Source: Meconema thalassinum
Lineage: Eukaryota > Arthropoda > Insecta > Orthoptera > Tettigoniidae
Assembly (NCBI GenBank): GCA_946902985.2
Contig: OX336388.2
Span: forward strand, 1,697,839,978 to 1,697,903,977
Length of the DNA: 64,000 bases
Direction: 5' to 3'
This document shows, in pieces, positions 14,764 through 29,399 of the stretch. Both the position numbers and the translations under genes were made by a program. The notes under the pieces are model-generated. The model saw nothing but the letters and a program-made list of their open reading frames with translations, was not told where the DNA came from and searched no databases. Every line of letters starts with the position of its first letter. The first letter of the stretch is position 1.

Positions 14764-15937
14764 GACATGTTACTTTAATTTCGATAATAATTATGGCAGG
14801 TAACTGTAACTTCGTTACTAATTATGACAAGTCCCTGTAATTTCGATACAAATTATGGCAGGTAACTGTATCTTCGATACTAATTATGTCAGGTAACAGT
14901 AACTTCGATACTAATTATGACAGGAAACTGTAACTTCGTTTCTAATTATGACAATTAACTGTAATTTCGATACAAATTAAGACAGGTAACTGTAACTTCG
15001 TTACTAATTATGACAGGTAACAGTAACTTCGATACTAATTATGACAAGTAACTATAACATCGATACAAATTATGACAGGTAACTGTAACTTCGATACTAA
15101 TTATGACAAGAAACTCTAACTTCGTTACTAATTATGACAAATAACAGTAATTTTGATAAAAAATTATGGTAGGTAACTCTAACTTCAATACTAATTATGA
15201 CAGGTAACAGTAACTTCGATACTAATTATGACAGGTAACTGTAATTTCGATACAAATTATGGCAGGTAACAGTACCTTCGATAGTAATTATGACAGGTAA
15301 CTGTAACTTCGATACTAATTATGACAAGGGACTGTAACTTCGATACAAATTATGGCAGGTAACTGTAACTTTGATACTAATTATGACAGGTAACAGAAAC
15401 TTCGATACTAATTATGACAAGTAACTGTAACTCCGTTACTAATTATGACAAGTAACTTAATTTTGATAAAAAAAATTGGCGGGTAACTGTAACTTCGATA
15501 CTAATTAATACAGGTAACAGTAACCTCGATACTAATTATGACAGGTTACTGTAACATCGTTTCTAATTATGTGAAGTAACTGTAACTTCGATACTAATTA
15601 TGACAAGTAACTGTAACTTCGATACTTATTATGACAGGTAACTGTAATTTCGATACAAATTATGGAAGGTAACTGTAACTTCGATACTAATTATGACAGG
15701 TTTCAGTAACTTCGATACTAATTATGACAAGTAACTATAACTTCGATACAAATTATGACAGGTAACTGTAACTTCGATACTAATTATGACAAGAAACTCT
15801 AACTTCGTTACTAATTATGACAAGTAACTGTAATTTCGATACAAATAATGACAGGAAACTGTAACTTCGTTACTAATTATGACAAGTAACTGTAATTTCG
15901 ATACTAATTATGACAGGTAACTGTAACTTCGATACTT
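14764..15937 (+). repeat. 1,522-bp higher-order unit, copy 2 (shorter)
   Basis: Continues the 1,522-bp lag match from 14,764. The match ends near 15,937, where copy 2 switches to CTTATTATGACAAGGAACTG while copy 1 has CTAATTATGACAAGAAACTC. The copies differ at few positions by eye (for example GACAGGTTTCAG near 15,695 against GACAGGTTACAG in copy 1). Confidence 0.8.
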
Positions 15938-16799
15938 ATTATGACAAGGAACTGTAATTTCGATACAAAATATGGCAGGAAACTGTAACTTTTATACTAA
16001 TTATGACAGGTAACAGTAACTTCGATACTAATTATGACAAGTAACTGTAACTTCGTTACTAATTACGACAAGTAACTCTAATTTTGATAAAAAATTATTG
16101 CAGGTTACTGTAACTTCGATACTAAGTCTGACAGGTTACTGTAACATCGTTACTAATTATTTCAAGTAAATGTAACTTCGATACTAATTATGACAAGTAA
16201 CTGTAACTTCGATACTTATTATGACAGGTAACTGTAACTTCATTACTACTTATGACAAGAAACTGTAACTTCGATACTTATTATGACACGTAACTGTAAC
16301 TTCGATACTAATTATGACAAGTAACTGTAACTTCGATACTAATTATGGCAAGTAACTGTAACTTCGATACTTATTATGACAGGTAACAGTAACTTCGATA
16401 TTAATTATGACAAGTAACAGTAACTTCGATACTAATTATGACAAGTAACTGTAATTTCGATACAAATTTTGGCAGGTAACTGTAACTTCGATACTAATTA
16501 TGACAGGTAACAGTAACTTCGATACTAATTATGACAAGTAACTGTAACATCGATACCAATTATGACAGGTAACTGTAACTTCGTTACTAATTATGACAAG
16601 TAACGGTAATTTCGGTACAAATTATGGCAGGTAACTGTAACTTCGATAATAATTATGACAGGTAACAGTAACTTCGATACTAATTATGGCAGGTAACTGT
16701 AACTTCCATACTAATTATGACAGGTAACAGTTACTTCGATACTAATTATGACAAGTAACTGTAACTTCGATACTAATTATGACAGGTAACTGTAACTTC

Positions 16800-19700
16800 G
16801 TTACTAATTATGACAAGTAACTGTAATTTCGTTACAAATTATGGTAGGTAATTGTAATTTCGATACTAATTATGTCAGGTAACAGTAACTTCGATACTAC
16901 TTATGACATGTAACAGTAACTTCAATACTAATTATGACAAGTAACTGTAACTTCGATACTAATTATGACAGGTAACTCTAACTTCGATACTTATTATGAC
17001 AGGTAACTGTAATTTCGATACAAATTATGGCAGGTAAATGTAACTTCGATACTAATTATGACAGGTTAATGTAACATCGTTACTAATTATGTCAAGTAAT
17101 TGTAACTTCGATACTAATTATGACATGTAACTGTAACTTCGATACTTATTATGACAGGTAACTGTAATTTCGATACAAATTATGGCAGGTAACTGTAACT
17201 TCGATACTAATTATGACAGGTAACAGTAACTTCGATACTAATTATGACAAGTAACTATAACTTCCATACAAATTATGACAGGTAACTGTAACTTCGATAC
17301 TAATTATGACAAGAAACTCTAACTTCGTTACTAATTATGACAAGTAACAGTAATTTTGATACAAAATTATGGTAGGTAACGGTAACTTTAATACTAATTA
17401 TGACAGGTCACAGTAACTTCGATACTAATGATGACAGGTAACTGTAACTTCGTTACTAATTATGTCAAGTAACTCTAATTATGATAAAAAATTATGGCAG
17501 GTACTTGTAACTTCGATACTAATTAATACAGGTAACAGTAACTTCGCTACAAATTATGACAGGTTACAGTAACATCGTTACTAATTATGACAAGTAACTG
17601 TAACTTCGATACTAATTATGACAAGTAACTGTAACTTCGATACTAATTATGACAGGTAACTGTAACTTCGTTACTAATTATGACAAGTGACTGTAACTTC
17701 GATACAAATTATGGCAGGTAACTGTAACTTCGATACTAATTACTACAGGTAACAGTAACTTCGATACTAATTATGACAGGTTACTGTAACATCGTTACTA
17801 ATTAAGTCAAGTAATTGTAACTTCGATACTAATTATGACAAGTAACTGTAACTTCGATACTTATTATGACAGGTAACTGTAATTTCGATACAAATTATGG
17901 CAGGTAACTGTAATTTCGATACTAATTATGACAGGTAACAGTAACTTCGATACTAATTATGACAAGTAACTATAACTTCGATACAAATTATGACAGGTAA
18001 CTGTAACTTCGATACTAATTATGACAAGAAACTCTAACTTCGTTACTAATTATGACAAGTAACAGTAATTTTGATAAAAAATTAAGGTAGGTAACTGTAA
18101 CTTCAATACTAATTATGACAGGTAACAGTAACTTCGATACTAATGATGACAGGTAACTGTAATTTCGCTACTAATTATAACAAATAACTTTCATTTCGAT
18201 ACTAAATATGGTAGGTAACTGTAACTTCGATACTAATTATGACAAGTCCCTGTAATTTCGATACAAAATTTGGCAGGTAACTGTAACATCGATACTAATT
18301 ACGTCAGGTAACAGTAACTTCGATACTAATTATGACAGGAATCTGTAACTTCGTTACTTATTATGAAAAGTAACTGTAATTTCTATACAAATTATGACAG
18401 GTAACTGTAACTACGTTACTAATTATGACAAGTAACTGTAATTTCGATACAAATTATGGCAGGTAACAGTACTTTCGATACTCATTATGACAGGTAACTG
18501 TAACTTCGATACTAATTATGACGAGGAACTGTAATTTCGATACAAATTATGGCAGGTAACTGTAACTTTGATACTAATTATGACAGGTAACAGTAACGTC
18601 GATACTAATTATGACAAGTAACTGTAACTTCGTTACTAATTATGACAAGTTACTCTAATTTTGATAAAAAATTATGGCAGGTAACTGTAACTTCGATACT
18701 AATTAATACAGGTAACAGTTACTTTGATACAAGTTATTACAGTTTACTGTAACATCGTTACTAATTATGAAAAGTAACTGTAACTTCGACACTAATTATG
18801 ACAAGTAACTGTATCTTCGATACTTATTATGACAGGTAACTGTAACTTAATTACTAATTATGACAAGAAACTGTAACTTCGATACTAATTATGACAGGTA
18901 AATGTAACTTCGATACTAATTATGACAAGTAACTGTAACTTCGATACTAATTATGACAGGCAACAGTAACCTCGATATTAATTATGACAAGTAACAGTAA
19001 CTTCGATACTAATTATGACAAGTAACTGTAATTTCGATACAAATTTTGGCAGGTAACAGTAACTTCGATACTAATTATGACAGGTAACAGTAACTACGAT
19101 ACTTATTATGACAAGTAACTGTAACTTCGATACTAATTATGACAGGTAACAGTAACTTCGTTATTAATTATGACAGGTAACAGTAACTTCGATAATAATC
19201 ATGACAAGTAACTGTAACTTCGATACTAATTATGACAGGTAACTGTAACTTCCTTACGTATTATGACAAGTAACTGTAATTTCGTTACAAATTATGGCAG
19301 GTAATTGTAATTTCGATACTAATTATGACAGGTAACAGTAACTTCGATACTAATTATGACAGGTAACTGTAACTTCGTTACTAATTATGACAAGTAACTG
19401 TAATTTCGATTCAAATTTTGCCAGGTAAATGTAACTTCGATACTTATTATGACAGGTAACAGTAACTTCGATAGTAATTATGACAAGTAACTGTAACTTC
19501 GATACTAATTATGACAGGTAACGGTAACTTCGTTACTAATTATGACAAGTAACTGTAATTTCGATACAAATTATGGCAGGTAACTGTAACTTCGATACTA
19601 ATTATGACAGGAAACAGCAACTTCGATACTAATTATGACAAGTAACTATAACTTCGATACAAATTATGACAGGTAACTGTAACTTCGATACTAATTATGA

Positions 19701-20090
19701 CAAGAATCTCTAACTTCGTTACCAATTATGACAAGTAACTGTAATTTTGATAAAAAATTATTGTAGGTAACTGTAACTTCAATACTAATTATGACAGGTA
19801 ACAGTAACTTCGATACTAATTATGACAGGTAACAGTAACTACGATACTAATTATGACAAGTAACTGTAACTTCGATACTAATTATGACAGGTAACTGTAA
19901 CTTCGTAACTAATTATGACAAGTAACTGTAATTTCGATACAAATTATGGCAGGTAACAGTAACTTCGATACTAATTATGACAGGTAACTGTAACTTCGAT
20001 ACTAATTATGACAAGGAACTGTAATATCGATACAAATTATGGCAGGAAACTGTAACTTCGATATTAATTATGACAGGTAACTGTAACTTC
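16800..20090 (+). repeat. 3,291-bp higher-order unit
   Basis: Markers GTTACAAATTATGGTAGGTAA (near 16,830 and 20,121), GACAGGTTAATGTAACATCG (near 17,060 and 20,351) and CAAATAACTTTCATTTCG (18,181 and 21,472) recur about 3,291 bp apart. This identifies a tandem pair, the second member running from 20,091 to about 22,830. The pair is itself included in the larger 4,843-bp duplication. Confidence 0.78.
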
Positions 20091-22830
20091 GTTACTAATT
20101 ATGACAAGTAACTGTAATTTCGTTACAAATTATGGTAGGTAATTGTAATTTCGATACTCATTATGACAGGTAACAGTAACTTCGATACTACTTATGACAA
20201 GTAACAGTAACTTCAATACTAATTATGACAAGTAACTGTAACTTCGATACTAATTATGACAGGTAACTCTAACTTCGATACTTATTATGACAGGTAACTG
20301 TAATTTCGATACAAATTATGGCAGGTAAATGTAACTTCGATACTAATTATGACAGGTTAATGTAACATCGTTACTAATTATGTCAAGTAATTGTAACTTC
20401 AATACTAATTATGACAAGTAACTGTAACTTCGATACTTATTATGACAGGTAACTGTAATTTCGATACAAATTATGGCAGGTAACTGTAACTTCGATACTA
20501 ATTATGACAGGTAACAGTAACTTCGATACTAATTATGACAAGTAACTATAACTTCCATACAAATTATGACAGGTAACTGTAACTTCGATACTAATTATGA
20601 CAAGAAACTCTAACTTCGTTACTAATTATGACAAGTAACAGTAATATTGATACAAAATTATGGTAGGTAACGGTAACTTTAATACTAATTATGACAGGTC
20701 ACAGTAACTTCGATACTAATGATGACAGGTAACTGTAACTTCGTTACTAATTATGACAAGTAACTCTAATTATGATAAAAAATTATGGCAGGTACTTGTA
20801 ACTTCGATACTAATTAATACAGGTAACAGTAACTTCGATACAAATTATGACAGGTTACAGTAACACCGTTACTAATTATGACAAGTAACTGTAACTTCGA
20901 TACTAATTATGACAAGTAACTGTAACTTCGATACTAATTATGACAGGTAACTGTAACTTCGTTACTAATTATGACAAGTGACTGTAACTTCGATACAAAT
21001 TATGGCAGGTAACTGTAACTTCGATACTAATTACTACAGGTAACAGTAACTTCGATACTAATTATGACAGGTTACTGTAACATCGTTACTAATTAAGTCA
21101 AGTAATTGTAACTTCGATACCAATTATGACAAGTAACTGTAACTTCGATACTTATTATGACAGGTAACTGTAATTTCGATACAAATTATGGCAGGTAACT
21201 GTAATTTCGATACTAATTATGACAGGTAACAGTAACTTCGATACTAATTATGACAAGTAACTATAACTTCGATACAAATTATGACAGGTAACTGTAACTT
21301 CGATACTAATTATGACAAGAAACTCTAACTTCGTTACTAATTATGACAAGTAACAGTAATTTTGATAAAAAATTATGGTAGGTAACTGTAACTTCAATAC
21401 TAATTATGACAGGTAACAGTAACTTCGATACTAATGATGACAGGTAACTGTAATTTCGCTACTAATTATGACAAATAACTTTCATTTCGATACTAAATAT
21501 GGTAGGTAACTGTAACTTCGATACTAATTATGACAAGTCCCTGTAATTTCGATACAAAATTTGGCAGGTAACTGTAACATCGATACTAATTATGTCAGGT
21601 AACAGTAACTTCGATACTAATTATGACAGGAAACTGTAACTTCGTTACTTATTATGAAAAGTAACTGTAATTTCTATACAAATTATGACAGGTAACTGTA
21701 ACTTCGTTACTAATTATGACAAGTAACTGTAATTTCGATACAAATTATGGCAGGTAACAGTACCTTCGATACTCATTATGACAGGTAACTGTAACTTCGA
21801 TACTAATTATGACAAGGAACTGTAATTTCGATACAAATTATGGCAGGTAACTGTAACTTTGATACTAATTATGGCAGGTAACAGTAACTTCGATACTAAT
21901 TATGACAAGTAACTGTAACTTCGTTACTAATTATGACAAGTTACTCTAATTTTGATAAAAAATTATGGCAGGTAACTGTAACTTCGATATTAATTAATAC
22001 AGGTAACAGTTACTTTGATACAAGTTATGACAGTTTACTGTAACATCGTTACTAATTATGAAATGTAACTGTAACTTCGATACTAATTATGACAAGTAAC
22101 TGTATCTTCGATACTTATTATGACAGGTAACTGTAACTTAATTACTAATTATGACAAGAAACTGTAACTTCGATACTAATTATGACAGGTAAATGTAACT
22201 TCGATACTAATTATGACAAGTAACTGTAACTTCGATACTAATTATGACAGGCAACAGTAACTTCGATATTAATTATGACAAGTAACAGTAACTTCGATAC
22301 TAATTATGACAAGTAACTGTAATTTCGATACAAATTTTCGCAGCTAACAGTAACTTCGATACTAATTATGACAGGTAACAGTAACTACGATACTTATTAT
22401 GACAAGTAACTGTAACTTCGATACTAATTATGACAGGTAACAGTAACTTCGTTATTAATTATGACAGGTAACAGTAACTTCGATAATAATCATGACAAGT
22501 AACTGTAACTTCGATACTAATTATGACAGGTAACTGTAACTTCCTTACTAATTATGACAAGTAACTGTAATTTCGTTACAAATTATGACAGGTAATTGTA
22601 ATTTCGATACTAATTATGACAGGTAACAGAAACTTCGATACTAATTATGACAAGTAACAGTAACTTCGATACTAATTATGACAAGTAACTGTAACTTCGA
22701 TACTAATTATGACAGGTAACTGTAACTTCGTTACTAATTATGACAAGTAACTGTAATTTCGTTTCAAATTTCGGCAGGTAACTGTAACTTCGATACTTAT
22801 TATGACAGGCAACAGTAACATCGATACTAA
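17987..22830 (+). repeat. 4,843-bp higher-order block A
   Basis: Markers ATTAAGGTAGG (18,081 and 22,924), TCAAATTTTGCC (19,411 and 24,254), CAAATAACTTTC (18,181 and 23,024; 21,472 and 26,315) and TTCGTTTCAAATTTCGG (22,758 and 27,601) all recur at exactly 4,843 bp. A constant lag over the whole block means almost no net insertion or deletion since duplication. 4,843 is 156 monomers plus 7 bp. Confidence 0.88.
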
Positions 22831-25800
22831 TTATGACAGGTAACTGTAACTTCGATACTAATTATGACAAGAAACTCTAACTTCGTTACTAATTATGACA
22901 AGTAACAGTAATTTTGATAAAAAATTAAGGTAGGTAACTGTAACTTCAATACTAATTATGACAGGTAACAGTAACTTCGATACTAATGATGACAGGTAAC
23001 TGTAATTTCGCTACTAATTATAACAAATAACTTTCATTTCGATACTAAATATGGTAGGTAACTGTAACTTCGATACTAATTATGACAAGTCCCTGTAATT
23101 TCGATACAAAATTTGGCAGGTAACTGTAACATCGATACTAATTACGTCAGGTAACAGTAACTTCGATACTAATTATGACAGGAATCTGTAACTTCGTTAC
23201 TTATTATGAAAAGTAACTGTAATTTCTATACAAATTATGACAGGTAACTGTAACTTCGTTACTAATTATGACAAGTAACTGTAATTTCGATACAAATTAT
23301 GGCAGGTAACAGTACTTTCGATACTCATTATGACAGGTAACTGTAACTTCGATACTAATTATGACAAGGAACTGTAATTTCGATACAAATTATGGCAGGT
23401 AACTGTAACTTTGATACTAATTATGACAGGTAACAGTAACGTCGATACTAATTATGACAAGTAACTGTAACTTCGTTACTAATTATGACAAGTTACTCTA
23501 ATTTTGATAAAAAATTATGGCAGGTAACTGTAACTTCGATACTAATTAATACAGGTAACAGTTACTTTGATACAAGTTATGACAGTTTACTGTAACATCG
23601 TTACTAATTATGAAAAGTAACTGTAACTTCGATACTAATTATGACAAGTAACTGTATCTTCGATACTTATTATGACAGGTAACTGTAACTTAATTACTAA
23701 TTATGACAAGAAACTGTAACTTCGATACTAATTATGACAGGTCAATGTAACTTCGATACTAATTATGACAAGTAACTGTAACTTCGATACTAATTATGAC
23801 AGGCAACAGTAACCTCGATATTAATTATGACAAGTAACAGTAACTTCGATACTAATTATGACAAGTAACTGTAATTTCGATACAAATTTTGGCAGGTAAC
23901 AGTAACTTCGATACTAATTATGACAGGTAACAGTAACTACGATACTTATTATGACAAGTAACTGTAACTTCGATACTAATTATGACAGGTAACAGTAACT
24001 TCGTTATTAATTATGACAGGTAACAGTAACTTCGATAATAATCATGACAAGTAACTGTAACTTCGATACTAATTATGACAGGTAACTGTAACTTCCTTAC
24101 TTATTATGACAAGTAACTGTAATTTCGTTACAAATTATGGCAGGTAATTGTAATTTCGATACTAATTATGACAGGTAACAGTAACTTCGATACTAATTAT
24201 GACAGGTAACTGTAACTTCGTTACTAATTATGACAAGTAACTGTAATTTCGATTCAAATTTTGCCAGGTAAATGTAACTTCGATACTTATTATGACAGGT
24301 AACAGTAACTTCGATAGTAATTATGACAAGTAACTGTAACTTCGATACTAATTATGACAGGTAACGGTAACTTCGTTACTAATTATGACAAGTAACTGTA
24401 ATTTCGATACAAATTATGGCAGGTAACTGTAACTTCGATACTAATTATGACAGGAAACAGCAACTTCGATACTAATTATGACAAGTAACTATAACTTCGA
24501 TACAAATTATGACAGGTAACTGTAACTTCGATACTAATTATGACAAGAATCTCTAACTTCGTTACCAATTATGACAAGTAACTGTAATTTTGATAAAAAA
24601 TTATTGTAGGTAACTGTAACTTCAATACTAATTATGACAGGTAACAGTAACTTCGATACTAATTATGACAGGTAACAGTAACTACGATACTAATTATGAC
24701 AAGTAACTGTAACTTCGATACTAATTATGACAGGTAACTGTAACTTCGTAACTAATTATGACAAGTAACTGTAATTTCGATACAAATTATGGCAGGTAAC
24801 AGTAACTTCGATACTAATTATGACAGGTAACTGTAACTTCGATACTAATTATGACAAGGAACTGTAATATCGATACAAATTATGGCAGGAAACTGTAACT
24901 TCGATATTAATTATGACAGGTAACTGTAACTTCGTTACTAATTATGACAAGTAACTGTAATTTCGTTACAAATTATGGTAGGTAATTGTAATTTCGATAC
25001 TAATTATGACAGGTAACAGTAACTTCGATACTACTTATGACAAGTAACAGTAACTTCAATACTAATTATGACAAGTAACTGTAACTTCGATACTAATTAT
25101 GACAGGTAACTCTAACTTCGATACTTATTATGACAGGTAACTGTAATTTCGATACAAATTATGGCAGATAAATGTAACTTCGATACTAATTATGACAGGT
25201 TAATGTAACATCGTTACTAATTATGTCAAGTAATTGTAACTTCGATACTAATTATGACAAGTAACTGTAACTTCGATACTTATTATGACAGGTAACTGTA
25301 ATTTCGATACAAATTATGGCAGGTAACTGTAGCTTCGATACTAATTATGACAGGTAACAGTAACTTCGATACTAATTATGACAAGTAACTATAACTTCCA
25401 TACAAATTATGACAGGTAACTGTAACTTCGATACTAATTATGACAAGAAACTCTAACTTCGTTACTAATTATGACAAGTAACAGTAATATTGATACAAAA
25501 TTATGGTAGGTAACGGTAACTTTAATACTAATTATGACAGGTCACAGTAACTTCGATACTAATGATGACAGGTAACTGTAACTTCGTTACTAATTATGAC
25601 AAGTAACTCTAATTATGATAAAAAATTATGGCAGGTACTTGTAACTTCGATACTAATTAATACAGGTAACAGTAACTTCGATACAAATTATGACAGGTTA
25701 CAGTAACACCGTTACTAATTATGACAAGTAACAGTAACTTCGATACTAATTATGACAAGTAACTGTAACTTCGATGCTAATTATGACAGGTAACTGTAAC

Positions 25801-27678
25801 TTCGTTACTAATTATGACAAGTGACTGTAACTTCGATACAAATTATGGCAGGTAACTGTAACTTCGATACTAATTACTACAGGTAACAGTAACTTCGATA
25901 CTAATTATGACAGGTTACTGTAACATCGTTACTAATTAAGTCAAGTAATTGTAACTTCGATACCAATTATGACAAGTAACTGTAACTTCGATACTTATTA
26001 TGACAGGTAACTGTAATTTCGATACAAATTATGGCAGGTAACTGTAATTTCGATACTTATTATGACAGGTAACAGTAACTTCGATACTAATTATGACAAG
26101 TAACTATAACTTCGATACAAATTATGACAGGTAACTGTAACTTCGATACTAATTATGACAAGAAACTCTAACTTCGTTACTAATTATGACAAGTAACAGT
26201 AATTTTGATAAAAAATTATGGTAGGTAACTGTAACTTCAATACTAATTATGACAGGTAACAGTAACTTCGATACTAATGATGACAGGTAACTGTAATTTC
26301 GCTACTAATTATGACAAATAACTTTCATTTCGATACTAAATATGGTAGGTAACTGTAACTTCGATACTAATTATGACAAGTCCCTGTAATTTCGATACAA
26401 AATTTGGCAGGTAACTGTAACATCGATACTAATTATGTCAGGTAACAGTAACTTCGATACTAATTATGACAGGAAACTGTAACTTCGTTACTTATTATGA
26501 AAAGTAACTGTAATTTCTATACAAATTATGACAGGTAACTGTAACTTCGTTACTAATTATGACAAGTAACTGTAATTTCGATACAAATTATGGCAGGTAA
26601 CAGTACCTTCGATACTCATTATGACAGGTAACTGTAACTTCGATACTAATTATGACAAGGAACTGTAATTTCGATACAAATTATGGCAGGTAACTGTAAC
26701 TTTGATACTAATTATGGCAGGTAACAGTAACTTCGATACTAATTATGACAAGTAACTGTAACTTCGTTACTAATTATGACAAGTTACTCTAATTTTGATA
26801 AAAAATTATGGCAGGTAACTGTAACTTCGATACTAATTAATACAGGTAACAGTTACTTTGATACAAGTTATGACAGTTTACTGTAACATCGTTACTAATT
26901 ATGAAATGTAACTGTAACTTCGATACTAATTATGACAAGTAACTGTATCTTCGATACTTATTATGACAGGTAACTGTAACTTAATTACTAATTATGACAA
27001 GAAACTGTAACTTCGATACTAATTATGACAGGTAAATGTAACTTCGATACTAATTATGACAAGTAACTGTAACTTCGATACTAATTATGACAGGCAACAG
27101 TAACTTCGATATTAATTATGACAAGTAACAGTAACTTCGATACTAATTATGACAAGTAACTGTAATTTCGATACAAATTTTCGCAGCTAACAGTAACTTC
27201 GATACTAATTATGACAGGTAACAGTAACTACGATACTTATTATGACAAGTAACTGTAACTTCGATACTTATTATGACAGGTAACAGTAACTTCGTTATTA
27301 ATTATGACAGGTAACAGTAACTTCGATAATAATCATGACAAGTAACTGTAACTTCGATACTAATTATGACAGGTAACTGTAACTTCCTTACTAATTATGA
27401 CAAGTAACTGTAATTTCGTTACAAATTATGACAGGTAATTGTAATTTCGATACTAATTATGACAGGTAACAGTAACTTCGATACTAATTATGACAAGTAA
27501 CAGTAACTTCGATACTAATTATGACAAGTAACTGTAACTTCGATACTAATTATGACAGGTAACTGTAACTTCGTTACTAATTATGACAAGTAACTGTAAT
27601 TTCGTTTCAAATTTCGGCAGGTAACTGTAACTTCGATACTTATTATGACAGGTAACAGTAACATCGATACTAATTATG
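22831..27678 (+). repeat. 4,843-bp higher-order block B
   Basis: Direct tandem copy of block A. The junction lies near 22,830, where ACATCGATACTAATTATGACAG is followed by the sequence of 17,997 onward. Differences from A are single bases (for example GATGCTAATTATG near 25,770 against GATACTAATTATG at the matching site in A). To its right the array continues into a stretch that recurs at about 32.5 and 36.2 kb. Confidence 0.88.
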
Positions 27679-29399
27679 ACAAGTAACTGTAACTTCGATA
27701 CTAATTATGACAGGTAACTGTAACTTTTTACTAATTATGACAAGTAACTGTAATTTCGATACAAATTATGGCAGGTAACTGTAACTTTGATACTAATTAT
27801 GACAGGTAACAGCAACTTCGATACTAATTATGAAAAGTAACTATAACTTCGATACAAATTATGACAGGTAACTGCAACTTCGATACTAATTATGACAAGA
27901 AACTGTAATTTTGATAAAAAATTATTGTAGGTAACTGTAACTTCAATACTAATTATGACAGGTAACAGTAACTTCGATACTAATTATGACAGGTAACTGT
28001 AACTTCGTTCCTTATTATGACAAGTAACTTTAATTTCGGTACTAATTATGGCAGGTTACTGAAACTTCGTTACTAATTATGACAAGTCCCTGTAATTTCG
28101 ATACAAATTATGGGAGGTAATAGTAATTTCGATACATATTATGACAGGTAACAGTAACTTCGATACTAATTATGACAAGTAACAGTAACTTCGATACTAA
28201 TTATGACAAGTAACTGTTACTTCGATAATAATTATGACAGGTAACTGTAACTTCGTCACTAATTATGACAAGTAACTGTAATTTCGATTCACATTTTGGC
28301 AGGTAACTGTAACTTCGATACTTATTATGACTGGTAACAGTAACTTCGGTACTAATTATGACAGGAAACTGTAACTTCGTTTCTAATTATGACAATTAAC
28401 GGCAATTTCGAAACAAATTATGACAGGTAACTGTAACTTCGTTACTAATTATGACAAGTAACTGTAATTTCGATACAATTTATGGCAGGTAACAGTACCT
28501 TCGATACTAATTATGACAGGTAACTGTAACTTCGATACTAATTAGGACAAGGAACTGTAACTTCGATACAAATTATGGCAGGTAACTGTAACTTTGATAC
28601 TATTTATGACAGGTAACAGTAACTTCGAAACACATTATGACAAGTAACTATAACTTCGATACAAATTATGACAGGTAACTGTAACTTCGATACTAATTAT
28701 GACAAGAAACTCTAACTTCGTTACTAATTATGACAAATAACAGTAATTTTGATTAAAAAAATTATGGTAGGTAACTGTAACTTCAATACTAATTATGACA
28801 GGTAACAGTAACTTCGATACTAATTATGACAGGTAACTGTAACTTCGTTACTAATTATGACAAGTAACTTTAATTTCTATACTAATTATGGCAGGTAACT
28901 GTAACTTCGTTACTAATTATGACAAGTCCCTGTAATTTCGATACAAATTATGGCAGGTAACTTTAACATCGATGCTATTTAAGTCAGGTAACAGTAACTT
29001 CGATACTAATTATGACAGGAAACTGTAACTTCGTTACTAAATATGACAAGTAACTGTAATTTCGATACAAATAATGACAGGTAACTGTAACTTCGTTACT
29101 AATTATGACATGTAACTGTAATTTCGATACAAATTATGGCAGGTAACAGTACCTTCGATACTAATTATGACAGGTAACTGTAACTTCGATACTTATTATG
29201 ACAAGTAACTGTAATTTCGATGCAAATTTTGGCAGGTAACTGTAACTTCGATACTAATTATGACAGGTAACAGTTTCTTCGATACTTATTATGACAGGTA
29301 ACAGTTTCTTCGATACTAGTTATGACAAGTAACTGTAACATCGATACCAATTATGACAGGTAACTGTAAGTTCGTTACTAATTATGACAAGTAACAGTA

